This document shows positions 35,020-44,975 of a stretch of 64,000 nt of DNA, one piece after another; positions within the stretch are counted from its first letter, which is position 1; each line of letters begins with the position of its first letter. The notes under the pieces are model-generated. The model saw nothing but the letters and a program-made list of their open reading frames with translations, had not been told where the DNA came from and did not search any database. The stretch is from JBGPTK01 sp963797765. GTDB lineage: Bacteria > Acidobacteriota > Terriglobia > Acidiferrales > UBA7541. The DNA lies in NCBI GenBank assembly GCA_963797765.1, contig CAWCQU010000003.1, positions 1,054,001-1,118,000 of the forward strand. The letters are read 5' to 3'. The translations under genes and the position numbers were made by a program.

Positions 35020-37719
35020 CTATTTGCTGCGCTTGCCTGCTTTCTTGGCGGCACGTTCTTCGATCACGGCCTGGGCTGCTGCCAGCCGCGCGATGGGCAC
35101 ACGGAAGGGCGACGCACTGACGTAGTTCATGTTCGCGCGATGGCAGAACTTCACGCTCTCTCCGTCTCCTCCGTGTTCCCCGCAAATCCCAATTTTCAGC
35201 TTGGGCCGGGTTGATCGACCACGGGCGATAGCCCACTCGATGAGCATTCCCACGCCTTCCTGATCGAGCGTCTGGAAAGGATCATCCTTGAAGATTCCGG
35301 CCTTCTTCTCGTCCACATAATCCGGCAGAAATCGGCCAGCGTCGTCGCGGGAAAGGCCCATTACAGTTTGAGTCAGGTCGTTCGTTCCGAAAGAAAAGAA
35401 TTCCGCTACCTCCGCGATTTGATCGGCGAGCAGCGCAGCGCGCGGAAGCTCTATCATCGTGCCCACAAGATATTCAAGCTTTACTTTCGACTTGGCAATG
35501 ATCTCGTCGGCAACTCGCCGGGTTGCGTTATCGAGAATTTGCAGCTCTTTTCTATCCAAAGTGAGCGGATGCATGATCTCAGGCAATACTTTAATCCCGC
35601 GCTTCTTGCAATCGATCGCTGCCTCAATAATCGCTTGAACCTGCATCTCAAGTATTTCCGGATAGGTGATCGCCAACCGGCATCCTCGATGCCCAAGCAT
35701 GGGATTGGCCTCGCGAAGCTGCTCCACACGACGCTTTACCACTTCCACGTCGATCCCGATTTTATCGGCCAACTCCTTTTGCTTATCGGCGTCGTGCGGC
35801 ACAAACTCGTGCAAGGGAGGATCGATCAGGCGAATGGTTACAGGGAGCCCATCCATGGCCTCGAAGATTCCGATAAAGTCGCGGCGCTGGAACGGCAGCA
35901 GCTTGGCAAGCGCTTTTCGACGAGCCTCCGGCGAATCGGCGACGATCATTTCCTGTATGGCGAGCTGCCGGTCAACGCTATGCTTCGGCTGCTCAAAATC
36001 CTTGAAGAACATATGCTCGGTGCGGCAGAGACCGATGCCTTCGGCGCCCATCTCGCGCGCCTTCCGGGCATCGTGCGGCGTATCGGCGTTGGTGCGCACG
36101 CGCAAGCGGCGTACGGAGTCCGCCCACTTCATCAATTTGGCATAGGCATCTGGCGGTTCAGGGCGCGCCAGCGGTGTTTCGCCGTGGTACACGGCTCCTT
36201 CGTTTCCATCCAGCGTGAGCCACTCCCCTTCCGAGATCACGCGGCCGTTCGCGCTCATTTTCTTGGATTCGGCATCAATATCCAACGTTTCCGCGCCTAC
36301 CACGCAGCACTTGCCCCAACCGCGAGCCACAACGGCGGCGTGACTGGTTTTTCCGCCCGTGGCCGTCAGGATTCCCTGAGCCACGAACATGCCGCCCACG
36401 TCTTCTGGACTGGTCTCTCGCCGCACCAGGATTACGCGCTCGCCGCGTGCGGCCCAGGCTTCGGCTTCGTGGGCGGTGAACACCGCCTTGCCCACGGCAG
36501 CTCCGGGCACCGCATTGATGCCGTTCGCGAGTTTGCGCTTCTGTAACTCCGCGCGCGGGACGGATGAATCAATCACGGGATAGAAAAGCCGCTCGATATC
36601 TTCGGATTTGATTCGCTGGAGGGCTTCCTCGCGGCTGATCAGACCTTCGTTGGCCATGTCGAGAGCCATTTGGAATGTTGCGCCGGGCGAGCGTTTTCCA
36701 ACGCGCGTTTGCAGCATGTAGAGCTTGCCGTCGTCCACCGTGAATTCCAGATCCTGCATGTCGCGGTAATGCTTTTCGAGTGTTTTGCGAACTTCTTCAA
36801 GTTGTTTATAGACTTTGGGCATCATTTTCGACAACTCCGCCAAGTGCATCGGAGTGCGGATGCCCGCGACCACGTCTTCGCCTTGCGCGTTGATCAGGAA
36901 GTCGCCGTAGAATGATTTCTCGCCCGTGGAAGGATCGCGCGTGAAGCAAACACCAGTGCCGGAATTTTCGCCTTGATTGCCGAAGACCATCTGCACCACG
37001 TTTACCGCCGTGCCGAGCAGGCCGGTGATCTTCTCAACCCGCCGGTAGGTCACCGCTTTCTCCGCCATCCAGGATTCGAACACCGCACCAATGGCGCCCC
37101 ACAACTGCTCCAGCGGATCTTCCGGAAAATCCTTTCCTGTTTTCTCGTGGAAATATTTTTTGTACTCTCCCACCAAATCTTTCCAGCCTTGCGCGGAGAC
37201 TTGAGTATCGTCTTTCACGTTTAGTCGTGATTTAAGACTGCGCAGCCGGGCCTCAAGATCTTCTTTAGGTAATCCAATGACGACGGACGAGTACATTTGG
37301 ACGAAGCGGCGATAGGCATCATAGGCGAATCGGGGATTGCTGGTTTTTTTTGCGAGACCTTCGACCGAACGATCGTTCAGGCCGAGATTCAAAATCGTTT
37401 CCATCATTCCGGGCATGGAACGGGCAGAGCCGGAGCGGACGCTGACGAGCAGAGGGTCGTTCGCGTCACCAAGTTTTTTCTTGGTGAGCTTTTCGAGGCT
37501 CTTCAGGTGCTTTTCAACTTCCCGGTTCAGGCCCGAGGGATATTTGCGGCTGTGTTTCAGGTAATAATCGCAAGCTCCGGTAGTGATGGTGAAGCCAGCC
37601 GGCACCGGTAGCCCGATGCGGGTCATTTCCGCCAGCCCGGCGCCCTTTCCGCCGAGCAGATCTTTCATGTCGCCTTTCCCTTCCGCTTTTCCAGAGCCAA
37701 AAAAATAAACGTATTTCAC
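35020..37719 (-). CDS. ppdK: Pyruvate, phosphate dikinase
   Basis: Interconverts pyruvate, ATP and phosphate with phosphoenolpyruvate, AMP and pyrophosphate. The 899-residue length is standard. The N-terminal ATP-grasp domain starts KYVYFFGSGKAEGKGDMKDLLGGKG. The swivelling phosphohistidine domain has ILTATGGKTSHAAVVARGWGK (catalytic His), and the C-terminal PEP/pyruvate barrel has IGLCRTEHMFF and ICGEHGGDGESV with the catalytic Cys. It starts at GTG 37719, with AGAGG close upstream; the longer frame adds 26 improbable residues that contain a repeated palindrome. It follows glyS on the same strand. Confidence 0.95.
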   Translation of the reverse strand: MKYVYFFGSGKAEGKGDMKDLLGGKGAGLAEMTRIGLPVPAGFTITTGACDYYLKHSRKYPSGLNREVEKHLKSLEKLTKKKLGDANDPLLVSVRSGSARSMPGMMETILNLGLNDRSVEGLAKKTSNPRFAYDAYRRFVQMYSSVVIGLPKEDLEARLRSLKSRLNVKDDTQVSAQGWKDLVGEYKKYFHEKTGKDFPEDPLEQLWGAIGAVFESWMAEKAVTYRRVEKITGLLGTAVNVVQMVFGNQGENSGTGVCFTRDPSTGEKSFYGDFLINAQGEDVVAGIRTPMHLAELSKMMPKVYKQLEEVRKTLEKHYRDMQDLEFTVDDGKLYMLQTRVGKRSPGATFQMALDMANEGLISREEALQRIKSEDIERLFYPVIDSSVPRAELQKRKLANGINAVPGAAVGKAVFTAHEAEAWAARGERVILVRRETSPEDVGGMFVAQGILTATGGKTSHAAVVARGWGKCCVVGAETLDIDAESKKMSANGRVISEGEWLTLDGNEGAVYHGETPLARPEPPDAYAKLMKWADSVRRLRVRTNADTPHDARKAREMGAEGIGLCRTEHMFFKDFEQPKHSVDRQLAIQEMIVADSPEARRKALAKLLPFQRRDFIGIFEAMDGLPVTIRLIDPPLHEFVPHDADKQKELADKIGIDVEVVKRRVEQLREANPMLGHRGCRLAITYPEILEMQVQAIIEAAIDCKKRGIKVLPEIMHPLTLDRKELQILDNATRRVADEIIAKSKVKLEYLVGTMIELPRAALLADQIAEVAEFFSFGTNDLTQTVMGLSRDDAGRFLPDYVDEKKAGIFKDDPFQTLDQEGVGMLIEWAIARGRSTRPKLKIGICGEHGGDGESVKFCHRANMNYVSASPFRVPIARLAAAQAVIEERAAKKAGKRSK

Positions 37720-37781
37720 TTGATCCTCTCTTGTGGGTGCGGCCAGCCCGTCTCCGGATTGCCGACGTCCGATTGAATCTG

Positions 37782-37795
37782 GTCGGCGCGCCGAC
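37782..37795. repeat. Palindromic repeat GTCGNCGCGCCGAC, copy 2
   Basis: GTCGGCGCGCCGAC, a perfect 14-base palindrome between glyS and the ppdK start. Further copies, differing only at the fifth base, lie at 34964-34977, 41694-41707 (identical) and 43757-43770. Each is preceded by T except this one's immediate flank. Confidence 0.6.
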
Positions 37796-37839
37796 AAACG
37801 CGCCGCCTAAATAGTTCAAGCAATACTTGATGCCATCAA

Positions 37840-39972
37840 TCAGCGCGATTCCTCCGATACCATCTCGGAAAAATCGGCGATCGTGGAAAATTCCCGGAGC
37901 AGTTCGGCAAGCAGAGTAAGCCGGTTCTTGCGGACTTCCTCTTCCTCGGCCATTACCAAAACTTCATCAAAGAATCGATCGACCACCGGGCGCAGTTCAG
38001 CGATCGCCTCCAGCGCTTCGCGGTACCGGGCAGCCTTCTTGTGTGCCGTCGCGCGGCCCGCCACCTTTCGCGAAACGGAGTGCAGTTCCCTTTCCGCGGT
38101 ATCCCGGAACAGATTGGGATCGACGGCGCTGAGGCTCCAAGTTTCCGTAGGGCCGGCCTTCGACAGAATCTTGCGGATACGCTTGAAGGCTACGGCGAGC
38201 GGCGGGAAATTCTTGGTATGCCGGATCGCCTTCAAGGCGGCGACGCGTTGCACGGCGTCCACCAATTCATCCGCACCCGCAGCAAATGCCGCGTTCACTT
38301 CGTCGTAAGCGAAGCCTTCACGTTCGCGCAATAGGAACCGTGCACGTTCAAGAATGAAATCCAGAACTTGCTTTTCAACCTCAGGTGAAACTTGAATTTT
38401 TGGAGGATAGATCAGAAGCGATCGGGCGCTGGCCGATATGGCGGCGGATAGTGAAAGTGGAACTTTACGTTCAAGGAGGATCTTCACAATACCGAGTGCG
38501 GCTCGCCTTAACGCGAAGGGATCACTCGAACCGGAAGGGACCAGCCCGACTGCAAAGCATGCGACCAGTGAATCGAGCTTGTCAGCGAGGGCGACCGCGC
38601 ATCCAGTTAGATTACGCGGAATTGGATCGTCAATCCCAACTGGGCGGTAGTGGTCATACACAGCCCAGGATATATCTTCAGGTTCTCCTTGAGCCCTGGC
38701 ATACAGGCCGCCGACGATTCCTTGCAGTTCGGTGAACTCGCGGACCATTTCCGTCACCAAGTCACATTTCGCCAGTTCGGCGGCGCGATCCGCACCCGGC
38801 ACATCCGCTTGGCGGATGCCGGAGCTGAACCATTGCTCGGCGATCCAGCGTGCCAGCGAACGCATGCGTTCCACTTTATCGCCATAGCTGCCGAGTCGCG
38901 ATTCATAGGTCACTTGAGATAACTTCGGGAGATAGTCGGCCAGCCGGTGCTTCTGGTCCGTCTCCCAAAAGAACCGGGCATCGGCAAACCGGGCGCGCAA
39001 CACGCGCTCGTGTCCGGCGCGGACCAAGCCTTCCCTGTCGCGATCCAGGTTGATGACGGCAAGAAAGTGCGGTTCAAGTTCCCCCTTGCGATTCTCCACC
39101 GCGAAATATTTCTGGTGGCCGCGCATCACCGTGATCAGGATCTCGTCGGGAAGTTCGAGAAAGGCCGGATCGAAATTGCCCAGCAGAACGCTGGGGAATT
39201 CGTTCAAGTAGGTGACCATCTCGAGCAGTCCGGGATCGGCGTGAGTTTGCCAGGTTTTTCGCGCGACAAGACCTTGAATCTCATGGTCGATTTTCTTCCG
39301 GCGATCCTCGGCGTGGACGATCACGAAATTGCTGCGGAGCTTGGCAACATAATCGGCGGGGGCGCGGACGCGGATTTTCGCTTTGCCCAAGAAACGATGG
39401 CCCGAGGTATCGCTGCCTGAATCCACACCAGCTACGTTAAAAGCGACAACCTTGCCGTCCAGGAGGGCCACAATCCAGCGAATGGGGCGTACGAAACGGG
39501 GGCCACCGGCGCCGGACCAGTACATGGGCCTGGGAAAAGAGAGCGAGAGGATTGCCTGTGGCAAATTCTCAGCAAGCAAATCACCGGTGGAGCGGCCCAC
39601 GATCACTTGCCGGGAGGAAAGAAATTCACCCTTCGCGGTCACGACGGTAGAAAGCTTTTCGAGGGGAATTCCCTGCTTTTCGGCGAAGCTGTAAGCGGCT
39701 CGTGTCGGCTGGCCGACATTATCATAGGCAATCGATTTGGGCGGACCGGTGATCTCGCGCGCCACATCTTCCTGCCGGAGAAGGACGGATGTTATTACTC
39801 CCGTTATGCGGCGCGGCGCCCCGAACGTTTCGACTGTAGCGCCTTCGAGCAAGCCGTGGGTGGACAATAATTTCTCAAGTGTTTGTTTGAGTTGTTCAAC
39901 GGCTCGGGGAATGATGCCCGCAGGGATTTCCTCGCACCCGATCTCCAGCAGGAAGTCGCCCCGGTCCTTCAT
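37840..39972 (-). CDS. glyS: Glycyl-tRNA synthetase, beta subunit
   Basis: Large subunit of the bacterial alpha2-beta2 glycyl-tRNA synthetase, 710 residues. N-terminal signature DFLLEIGCEEIPAGIIPRAVEQL; central core with GPPKSIAYD, SLSFPRPMYWSG and RFVRPIRWIVALLDG; DALR/HD-like C-terminal region with ALADKLDSLVACFAVGLVPSGSSDPFALRR. The ATG at 39972 overlaps the glyQ stop (ATGA), and GAGGTG lies upstream, so the two subunits are translated as a pair. The longer frame to 40050 is not needed. Confidence 0.96.
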   Translation of the reverse strand: MKDRGDFLLEIGCEEIPAGIIPRAVEQLKQTLEKLLSTHGLLEGATVETFGAPRRITGVITSVLLRQEDVAREITGPPKSIAYDNVGQPTRAAYSFAEKQGIPLEKLSTVVTAKGEFLSSRQVIVGRSTGDLLAENLPQAILSLSFPRPMYWSGAGGPRFVRPIRWIVALLDGKVVAFNVAGVDSGSDTSGHRFLGKAKIRVRAPADYVAKLRSNFVIVHAEDRRKKIDHEIQGLVARKTWQTHADPGLLEMVTYLNEFPSVLLGNFDPAFLELPDEILITVMRGHQKYFAVENRKGELEPHFLAVINLDRDREGLVRAGHERVLRARFADARFFWETDQKHRLADYLPKLSQVTYESRLGSYGDKVERMRSLARWIAEQWFSSGIRQADVPGADRAAELAKCDLVTEMVREFTELQGIVGGLYARAQGEPEDISWAVYDHYRPVGIDDPIPRNLTGCAVALADKLDSLVACFAVGLVPSGSSDPFALRRAALGIVKILLERKVPLSLSAAISASARSLLIYPPKIQVSPEVEKQVLDFILERARFLLREREGFAYDEVNAAFAAGADELVDAVQRVAALKAIRHTKNFPPLAVAFKRIRKILSKAGPTETWSLSAVDPNLFRDTAERELHSVSRKVAGRATAHKKAARYREALEAIAELRPVVDRFFDEVLVMAEEEEVRKNRLTLLAELLREFSTIADFSEMVSEESR

Positions 39973-40943
39973 GCCCGCACCTCGGCCAAATCGCCTTTCA
40001 GGGGATCCTGAGGGGTTCGCTGGTCTAAAATGTATTGGGCCACCCGGCATGCGATCTGTCGCACGCGGCCAATCAGCCCTCCCCGTTCGGTGGTTGAAAT
40101 CACACCTCTCGCGTCCAGAATGTTAAAAAGATGCGAGCATTTTAGACAGAGATCGTAGACCGCAAGAATCGGGAAGCGGCGCTTCTCTTCGCCCTTGAGC
40201 CCGGCATACATCTTCAACAGCCGCGAAGCTTCGGCTTCACTTAGATCGAACATTTTCCGGGTAGCGACCGGGTCGGCCAATTCGAAAGTATAGGTTGAGA
40301 GTTGTTGCTCTTCGAGCAGCCGGATTTGACCGTACTTGACGTCTTCCGACCAGCGCAAGTCGTAGACGTTGTCTACGCCTTCAAGGAATGCTGTAATTCT
40401 CTCCAACCCATAGGTAAGTTCCACGGAGACTGGATTCAAGTCGATCCCACCGCACTGTTGGAAGTAGGTGAACTGGGTAATTTCCAAACCATCAAGTAAT
40501 ACTTGCCATCCTACGCCCCAAGCGCCGAGAGTGGGTGATTCCCAGTTGTCCTCTTCAAAGCGGACATCATGAAGTTTTAGATTAATTCCAATCGCACGCA
40601 AACTTTCGAGGTATAGATTCTGGATATCCGGCGGCGATGGTTTAAGTATTACTTGAAGTTGAGTATGCTTATAGAGACGGTTGGGATTTTCTCCGTATCG
40701 TCCGTCAGCCGGACGCCTGCTCGGTTGCGCGTAGGCCACCCGATAGGGGTCGGGTCCAAGGACTCGTAGAAATGTCTCGGGATGCATCGTTCCTGCGCCG
40801 ACTTCGACGTCGTAAGGCTGTTGGAGGATGCACCCGCGGGCAGCCCAGAATTGCTGCAAGGTCAGAATTAGCTGCTGGAAGCTCAATCCTTGCGGCTTGG
40901 GTGCGGCCTTTGGTCTCAATGGTTTCTTGGACTTCCCTTTCAC
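39969..40943 (-). CDS. glyQ: Glycyl-tRNA synthetase, alpha subunit
   Basis: Catalytic small subunit of the heterotetrameric glycyl-tRNA synthetase, 324 residues. Class II motifs are visible: SFQQLILTLQQFWAARGC, QPYDVEVGAGTMHPETFLR, VAYAQPSRRPADGRYGENPN and VSVELTYGLERITAFLEG. It starts at GTG 40943, which overlaps the TGA of the repaired recO frame by two bases, and it overlaps glyS by four. The three genes thus form a tight recO-glyQ-glyS unit. Confidence 0.96.
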   Translation of the reverse strand: MKGKSKKPLRPKAAPKPQGLSFQQLILTLQQFWAARGCILQQPYDVEVGAGTMHPETFLRVLGPDPYRVAYAQPSRRPADGRYGENPNRLYKHTQLQVILKPSPPDIQNLYLESLRAIGINLKLHDVRFEEDNWESPTLGAWGVGWQVLLDGLEITQFTYFQQCGGIDLNPVSVELTYGLERITAFLEGVDNVYDLRWSEDVKYGQIRLLEEQQLSTYTFELADPVATRKMFDLSEAEASRLLKMYAGLKGEEKRRFPILAVYDLCLKCSHLFNILDARGVISTTERGGLIGRVRQIACRVAQYILDQRTPQDPLKGDLAEVRA

Positions 40944-41687
40944 AGTGTGGGCTCCAACATCGCGCGTGAAGTCAGTTTCCGTTCAATGTGATGCTCGATC
41001 AGATCCAAGAATATATGACTCAATTCCCGCAGGCTCGCGTCTGGCCATGATTCAGCCATCAAGGCATCCAGCCGTCCAGCAAGCATTCGCCGTCGCGCCA
41101 GCGCGGGCGGCCGCGGAGAGCAGCCGCGTGCCCGGCACGCGGCACTTCGAACAAACTATCCCGGCCATCCCCAGCAGAAGATATCCGGGCTCGTCCGCAG
41201 CCAGAGGGCGGCTGCAATGGGCACAGCGTTCGAGGTCAGGAAGCCAGCCCGCCAGCCGGACGGTCCATAAACTGAAGTAAGCCAGCGGCAATGCGACGCG
41301 CGCGGAACGCTTCACCTGTTGCGCCACCAGAAGCAGCAGCCGGAACGCGGCGTCCGAAGGCTCACGATCCGGAAGCACTGCGTCCGTGATTTCGCTGAAC
41401 AATGCGAAGGCGACGCTGGAATCATAATCGCCGTGAGCAGCAAGAAATGATTCGATCAACTCGCACTGGTTGATGCGAACCAACTCCCGCGTCTCGCGCT
41501 CGAAAAACCAGATGCGGACATGCGAGAGCCGCTCAAGTGTAGACCCGAACCGGCTCTTCGTCCGCCGTGCTCCCGCTGCGACGCCGCGGACACGCCCCAT
41601 GGTTCGCGAAAGGAAGCTGACCAACCGGTCGCCTTCCCCGAGCGGGTAACTCTGCAAAACGATGGCTTCGGATTCTCGGAGAGGCAT
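40940..41687 (-). CDS. recO: DNA repair protein RecO, one frameshift near C-terminus
   Basis: Mediator that helps RecR load RecA on SSB-coated single-stranded DNA. The frame from ATG 41687 gives the OB fold (SEAIVLQSYPLGEGDRLVSFLSRTMGRV, then GVAAGARRTKSRF), the four-Cys zinc knuckle (CAHCSRPL, then IVCSKC) and LLSAAARA. There it shifts and stops at 41052. Removing one base near 41099 restores RMLAGRLDALMAESW, SLRELSHIFLDLIEHHIERK and LTSRAMLEPTL, the normal RecO end, stopping at 40940-40942. The total is 248 residues, as expected. I treat it as a single gene with an inserted base. Confidence 0.9.
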
Positions 41688-41693
41688 CGGCGT

Positions 41694-41707
41694 GTCGGCG
41701 CGCCGAC
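41694..41707. repeat. Palindromic repeat GTCGNCGCGCCGAC, copy 3
   Basis: GTCGGCGCGCCGAC, identical to the copy at 37782, six bases before the recO ATG. In this position it could also act on recO expression. Confidence 0.55.
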
Positions 41708-41942
41708 TGGAAGCCGGCTCGCCACAAGCCGCTCGAGCCGCACGCAGCGAAACAAAACTTCTTATCACAGGCATGCTGCCGGTGCAATTGCTAATCGACG
41801 TTTGACGAAGATTCCGTGATGATTTCCTGAACTCTTTCCTTGGAATTGCGCGGTTGGCGGTGCGGTTTAATTCACTTAAAGTGCTGCTTCAATACAGATC
41901 GCTCTTGAAAAACTTCCTTGCTCGACTACAGTGGAACCAGAA

Positions 41943-42927
41943 ATGTCCGATCTACCAATAGTCGACGTCGCGGGCGTTGGCTTGAATGCCACCGACACCA
42001 TCATCCGCTTGCCGCACTTCCCTTCCTCCGACTCAAAGGTTGAGATTCTCAGTGCGGAAGTTCTACCTGGGGGCCAGGTCGCGAGCGCGATGGTAGCTTG
42101 CCAGGCCTGGGGGCTGCAAACGCGGTACGTGGGCAAGGTGGGAGACGACGCCGCAGCCAGAATGCAGCGAGAAGAACTGGCGCGAGCCGGAGTGGAATCG
42201 CACCTTCTAGAAGCATCCGGTACGTCCAGCCAAATTGCTTTCATCCTGGTCGACGAACGCAGCGGTGAAAGAACCGTGCTTTGGAAGCGCGATCCGCGCT
42301 TGGAACTGCAGCCTAAAGAACTAGAGCGTGACTGGGTGGTCCGTTCTCGCTTGCTGCTTGTAGACGGACACGACACTGCTTCCGCAGCGATGGCGGCGCG
42401 GTGGGCTCGCGAGGCTGGAGTTCCAGTCGTCGCCGATCTGGACAATCTGTATCCAGGAGTTGAAGGGTTACTTGAATATACCGATTTCATGATCAGTTCA
42501 CGCGAATTCCCAGCGCGATTATTGAAAGTTAAAGATCCGCTTCAGTCTCTGCCCATGATATCGCAACGATTCGGTTGCAAGCTTTCCGCGGTTACCCTGG
42601 GCATAGAAGGAGTGCTGGCTTGGGATGGCGCCCGATTCCACTACACCCCTGCTTTTCGGGTGAACGCAGTGGATACGACCGGCGCGGGAGATATTTTCCA
42701 CGCGGGGTTCTTGTTTGGGATGTCTCAGGGCTGGCAGCTCGATCGCATCCTCGAATTCGGCTGTGCGGCAGCGGCACTGAATTGCACGGCGCCGGGAGCG
42801 CGCGGAGGCATCCGCCCAGCTAAGTGAGATCGTGGCCCTGATGCAGTCGGGAAATACATATGGCGCTGCTCATGACCTGCATGCCTATAGCTTTAAGAAT
42901 AGTAAATCAAAAGTAGAACTTGAATGA
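41943..42927 (+). CDS. PfkB-family carbohydrate kinase, one frameshift near C-terminus
   Basis: Ribokinase-fold sugar or nucleoside kinase. N-terminal VDVAGVGLNATDTIIRLPHF, GGQVASAMVA, and the C-terminal anion hole and catalytic base motif VDTTGAGDIFHAGFLFG (Asp of DTTGAGD). The annotated frame stops at 42827. Removing one base near 42819 continues it as LSEIVALMQ and a charged tail, ending at TGA 42925-42927. That TGA overlaps the ATG of the rhomboid gene as ATGA, which strongly supports the repaired end (327 residues). The start is ATG 41943, with GTG 41931 as the alternative. The sugar cannot be named. Confidence 0.88.
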
Positions 42928-43622
42928 TTCCGCTCAAGGATTCCATCGTTCGCCGCACGTTCCCTATCGTCACAATGGCGTTGATCGTCATAAACGTAGC
43001 GGTTTTCTTCCATGAACTCACACTGACCCCCAAGGCAGATCAGGCGTTCGTGATGGCGTATGGCGTTGTTCCATCTCACGTGCAGGCGGCGCTCGAATCA
43101 AAATCAAAGTTAAACTTGAGCGATGCCCTTGTTGTTCCTCTGTTCACCAGCATGTTTCTTCACGGGGGGTGGCTGCACATTATTGGGAACATGTGGTTCC
43201 TTTGGCTCTTCGGAGATAATGTGGAAGATGAACTAGGGCACTTTCGATATCTCATCTTTTACTTGATCTGCGGGCTGGGTTCCGGAATGGTACAGCTGTT
43301 ATTCAGTTGGGGCTCACGGGTTCCAGCGATCGGCGCAAGCGGGGCGATTTCCGGCGTGATGGGAGCCTATTTGATTTTCTTTCCCGGAACACAAGTGCTC
43401 ACTCTGGTGCCATTGCTCATCTTTTTCTTTACAGTGCGCGTGCCGGCCATTGTGTTCATCGGAGTGTGGTTCGTTTTCCAATTTCTCAGCGGGATGGGCT
43501 CAATGCAGACAGGGGCTTCAGGTGGGGTGGCTTGGTGGGCGCATGTGGGAGGATTCGTGCTAGGAATTCTGCTGGTTAAAACGGTAATGCAGCCCTTGCG
43601 ACGCCGGAAGATTTACGGCTGA
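42924..43622 (+). CDS. Rhomboid intramembrane serine protease
   Basis: A 232-residue membrane protease. The six-TM rhomboid core shows FTSMFLHGGWLHIIGNMWFLWLFGDNVED (oxyanion-hole Asn89), the nucleophile AIGASGAISGVMGAYL (Ser139) and the catalytic His207 in WWAHVGGFVLG. All three catalytic-site elements are present. The ATG overlaps the repaired stop of the kinase gene (ATGA), so they are coupled. Substrates of bacterial rhomboids are mostly unknown. Confidence 0.93.
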   Translation: MIPLKDSIVRRTFPIVTMALIVINVAVFFHELTLTPKADQAFVMAYGVVPSHVQAALESKSKLNLSDALVVPLFTSMFLHGGWLHIIGNMWFLWLFGDNVEDELGHFRYLIFYLICGLGSGMVQLLFSWGSRVPAIGASGAISGVMGAYLIFFPGTQVLTLVPLLIFFFTVRVPAIVFIGVWFVFQFLSGMGSMQTGASGGVAWWAHVGGFVLGILLVKTVMQPLRRRKIYG

Positions 43623-43743
43623 GAGCGGCAAAAGTGACCGAAATGAATGGAAGAGCGAAGGTGATAACTGAAATTCGAGTTCTGTGGAAATGTGAATTAA
43701 GACTTTAGAATCCGGGATGAAACATTTTCCCTCGCAACTAAAT

Positions 43744-44860
43744 CTAAGAAGAAGATGTCGACGCGCCGACACGATGCGTTGCGGCATACTTGGCCAACCA
43801 CTCCCCTACTTCCCGCGTACCGCAGTTGCCGCCTAAATCGGGCGTCGTTTTCCTCTCCAGAATCGCGGCGCGCACAGCAGCCTCAATTGCCTCCGCTTCC
43901 TTATTCCATCCCAGATGATCGAGCATCATGGCCGCAGTCAAGACCGAGCCCATCGGATTCGCCTGGTCCTTTCCCTGCGATATTCGGGGCTGAGCCGTGC
44001 ACCGGCTCGAAAAGCGAAACGCCTTCCGGATTAACGTTCGCGGAAGGAGCCAGGCCAAGACCGCCAATCAGCCCCGCGCCCAGGTCGCTCGCGATATCGC
44101 CGAACAAATTGCAGGTAACAATCACCTGAAATTGCGCAGGGTCGCGGACCATTTGCAGAAGCATGTTATCAATATACTGGTGGCTGGCTTTAATCTCGGG
44201 ATACTCGCGCTTCAGTTCAGCGAACACGCGTTGCCACAGATCGTGCCCGTAGGTGAGGGCGTTCGACTTGTCGCTCATGCACAGGCGCTCGAGCTTGTTT
44301 TCCCGGGCGAATTCGAAAGCGTAGCGCTGAATTCGTTCCACGCCCTTCCGGGTATTGATCTCCTCCTGCACCGCCACTTCGTCCGGCGTCCCTTTCTTAA
44401 AAAACCCGCCTACGCCTGCATACAAGCCCTCGGTATTCTCGCGAAACACCACAAAGCGGATATCCTTTTCCGACCTGTCTTTGAGCGGTGTGAGCCGCGG
44501 GTCCAAAAGGATGCACGGGCGGATATTCACGTAGAGATCGAGCTTGAATCGCAGGCCGAGAAGAATGTCGGCGGCATGCTTGTTCGATGGCACGCGTGGG
44601 TCGCCCAGCGCGCCAAAGAATATCGAGTCGAATTCCTTTCGAAACATGTCCGGCGCGTCATCGGGAAGCGTGGTGCCGTCGCGCAGGAAGCGGTCTGCGC
44701 CCCAATCGAAGGTGACCAATTCGAGTTGCTTGCCGCCGGATGCCGCGACGATTTCAAGAATCCTGACGGCTTCGGTGGTCACCTCTTTACCGATACCGTC
44801 TCCGGGAATGACGGCGATTCGCTTGCGATCGGGCGGGCGGGGCGGGTGCGCTTGTGGCAT
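43744..44860 (-). CDS. Isocitrate/isopropylmalate-type dehydrogenase, one frameshift
   Basis: NAD(P)-dependent beta-decarboxylating dehydrogenase. RIAVIPGDGIGKEVTTEAVRIL opens the fold. The substrate and metal site shows NIRPCILLDPRLTPL, RENTEGLYAG, MSDKSNALTYGHDLW and CNLFGDIASDLGAGLIGGLGLAPSAN. The frame shifts after PNIAGK. Removing one base near 43978 gives DQANPMGSVLTAAMMLDHLG and the normal end (371 residues). The sequence suits 3-isopropylmalate dehydrogenase (leucine synthesis) slightly better than isocitrate dehydrogenase, but tartrate-type relatives cannot be excluded. No neighbouring leu genes. Alone on the minus strand. Confidence 0.85.
43757..43770. repeat. Palindromic repeat GTCGNCGCGCCGAC, copy 4
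   Basis: GTCGACGCGCCGAC, lying within the last codons of the dehydrogenase gene, so it encodes part of its C-terminal tail (RVGAST). Confidence 0.5.
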
Positions 44861-44975
44861 AAAATTTAATTCTCCACTCGAAGTATTTTTTACCAGCGAT
44901 CACGAAGCTGAAAAGTAGTAACACGCCAGAACGGGCGAGTCAACGATTGGCAGTTGAATGATCTTATGGATCACT

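Noticed and set aside
35368..36546. Plus-strand frame of 392 codons antisense to ppdK
   Set aside because: PPDK signatures occupy the minus strand; the antisense translation lacks any recognisable motif.
39702..39719. TGTCGGC-TG-GCCGACA inverted repeat in glyS
   Set aside because: It resembles the GTCGNCGCGCCGAC family but lies in conserved coding sequence and has a different centre, so chance is likely.
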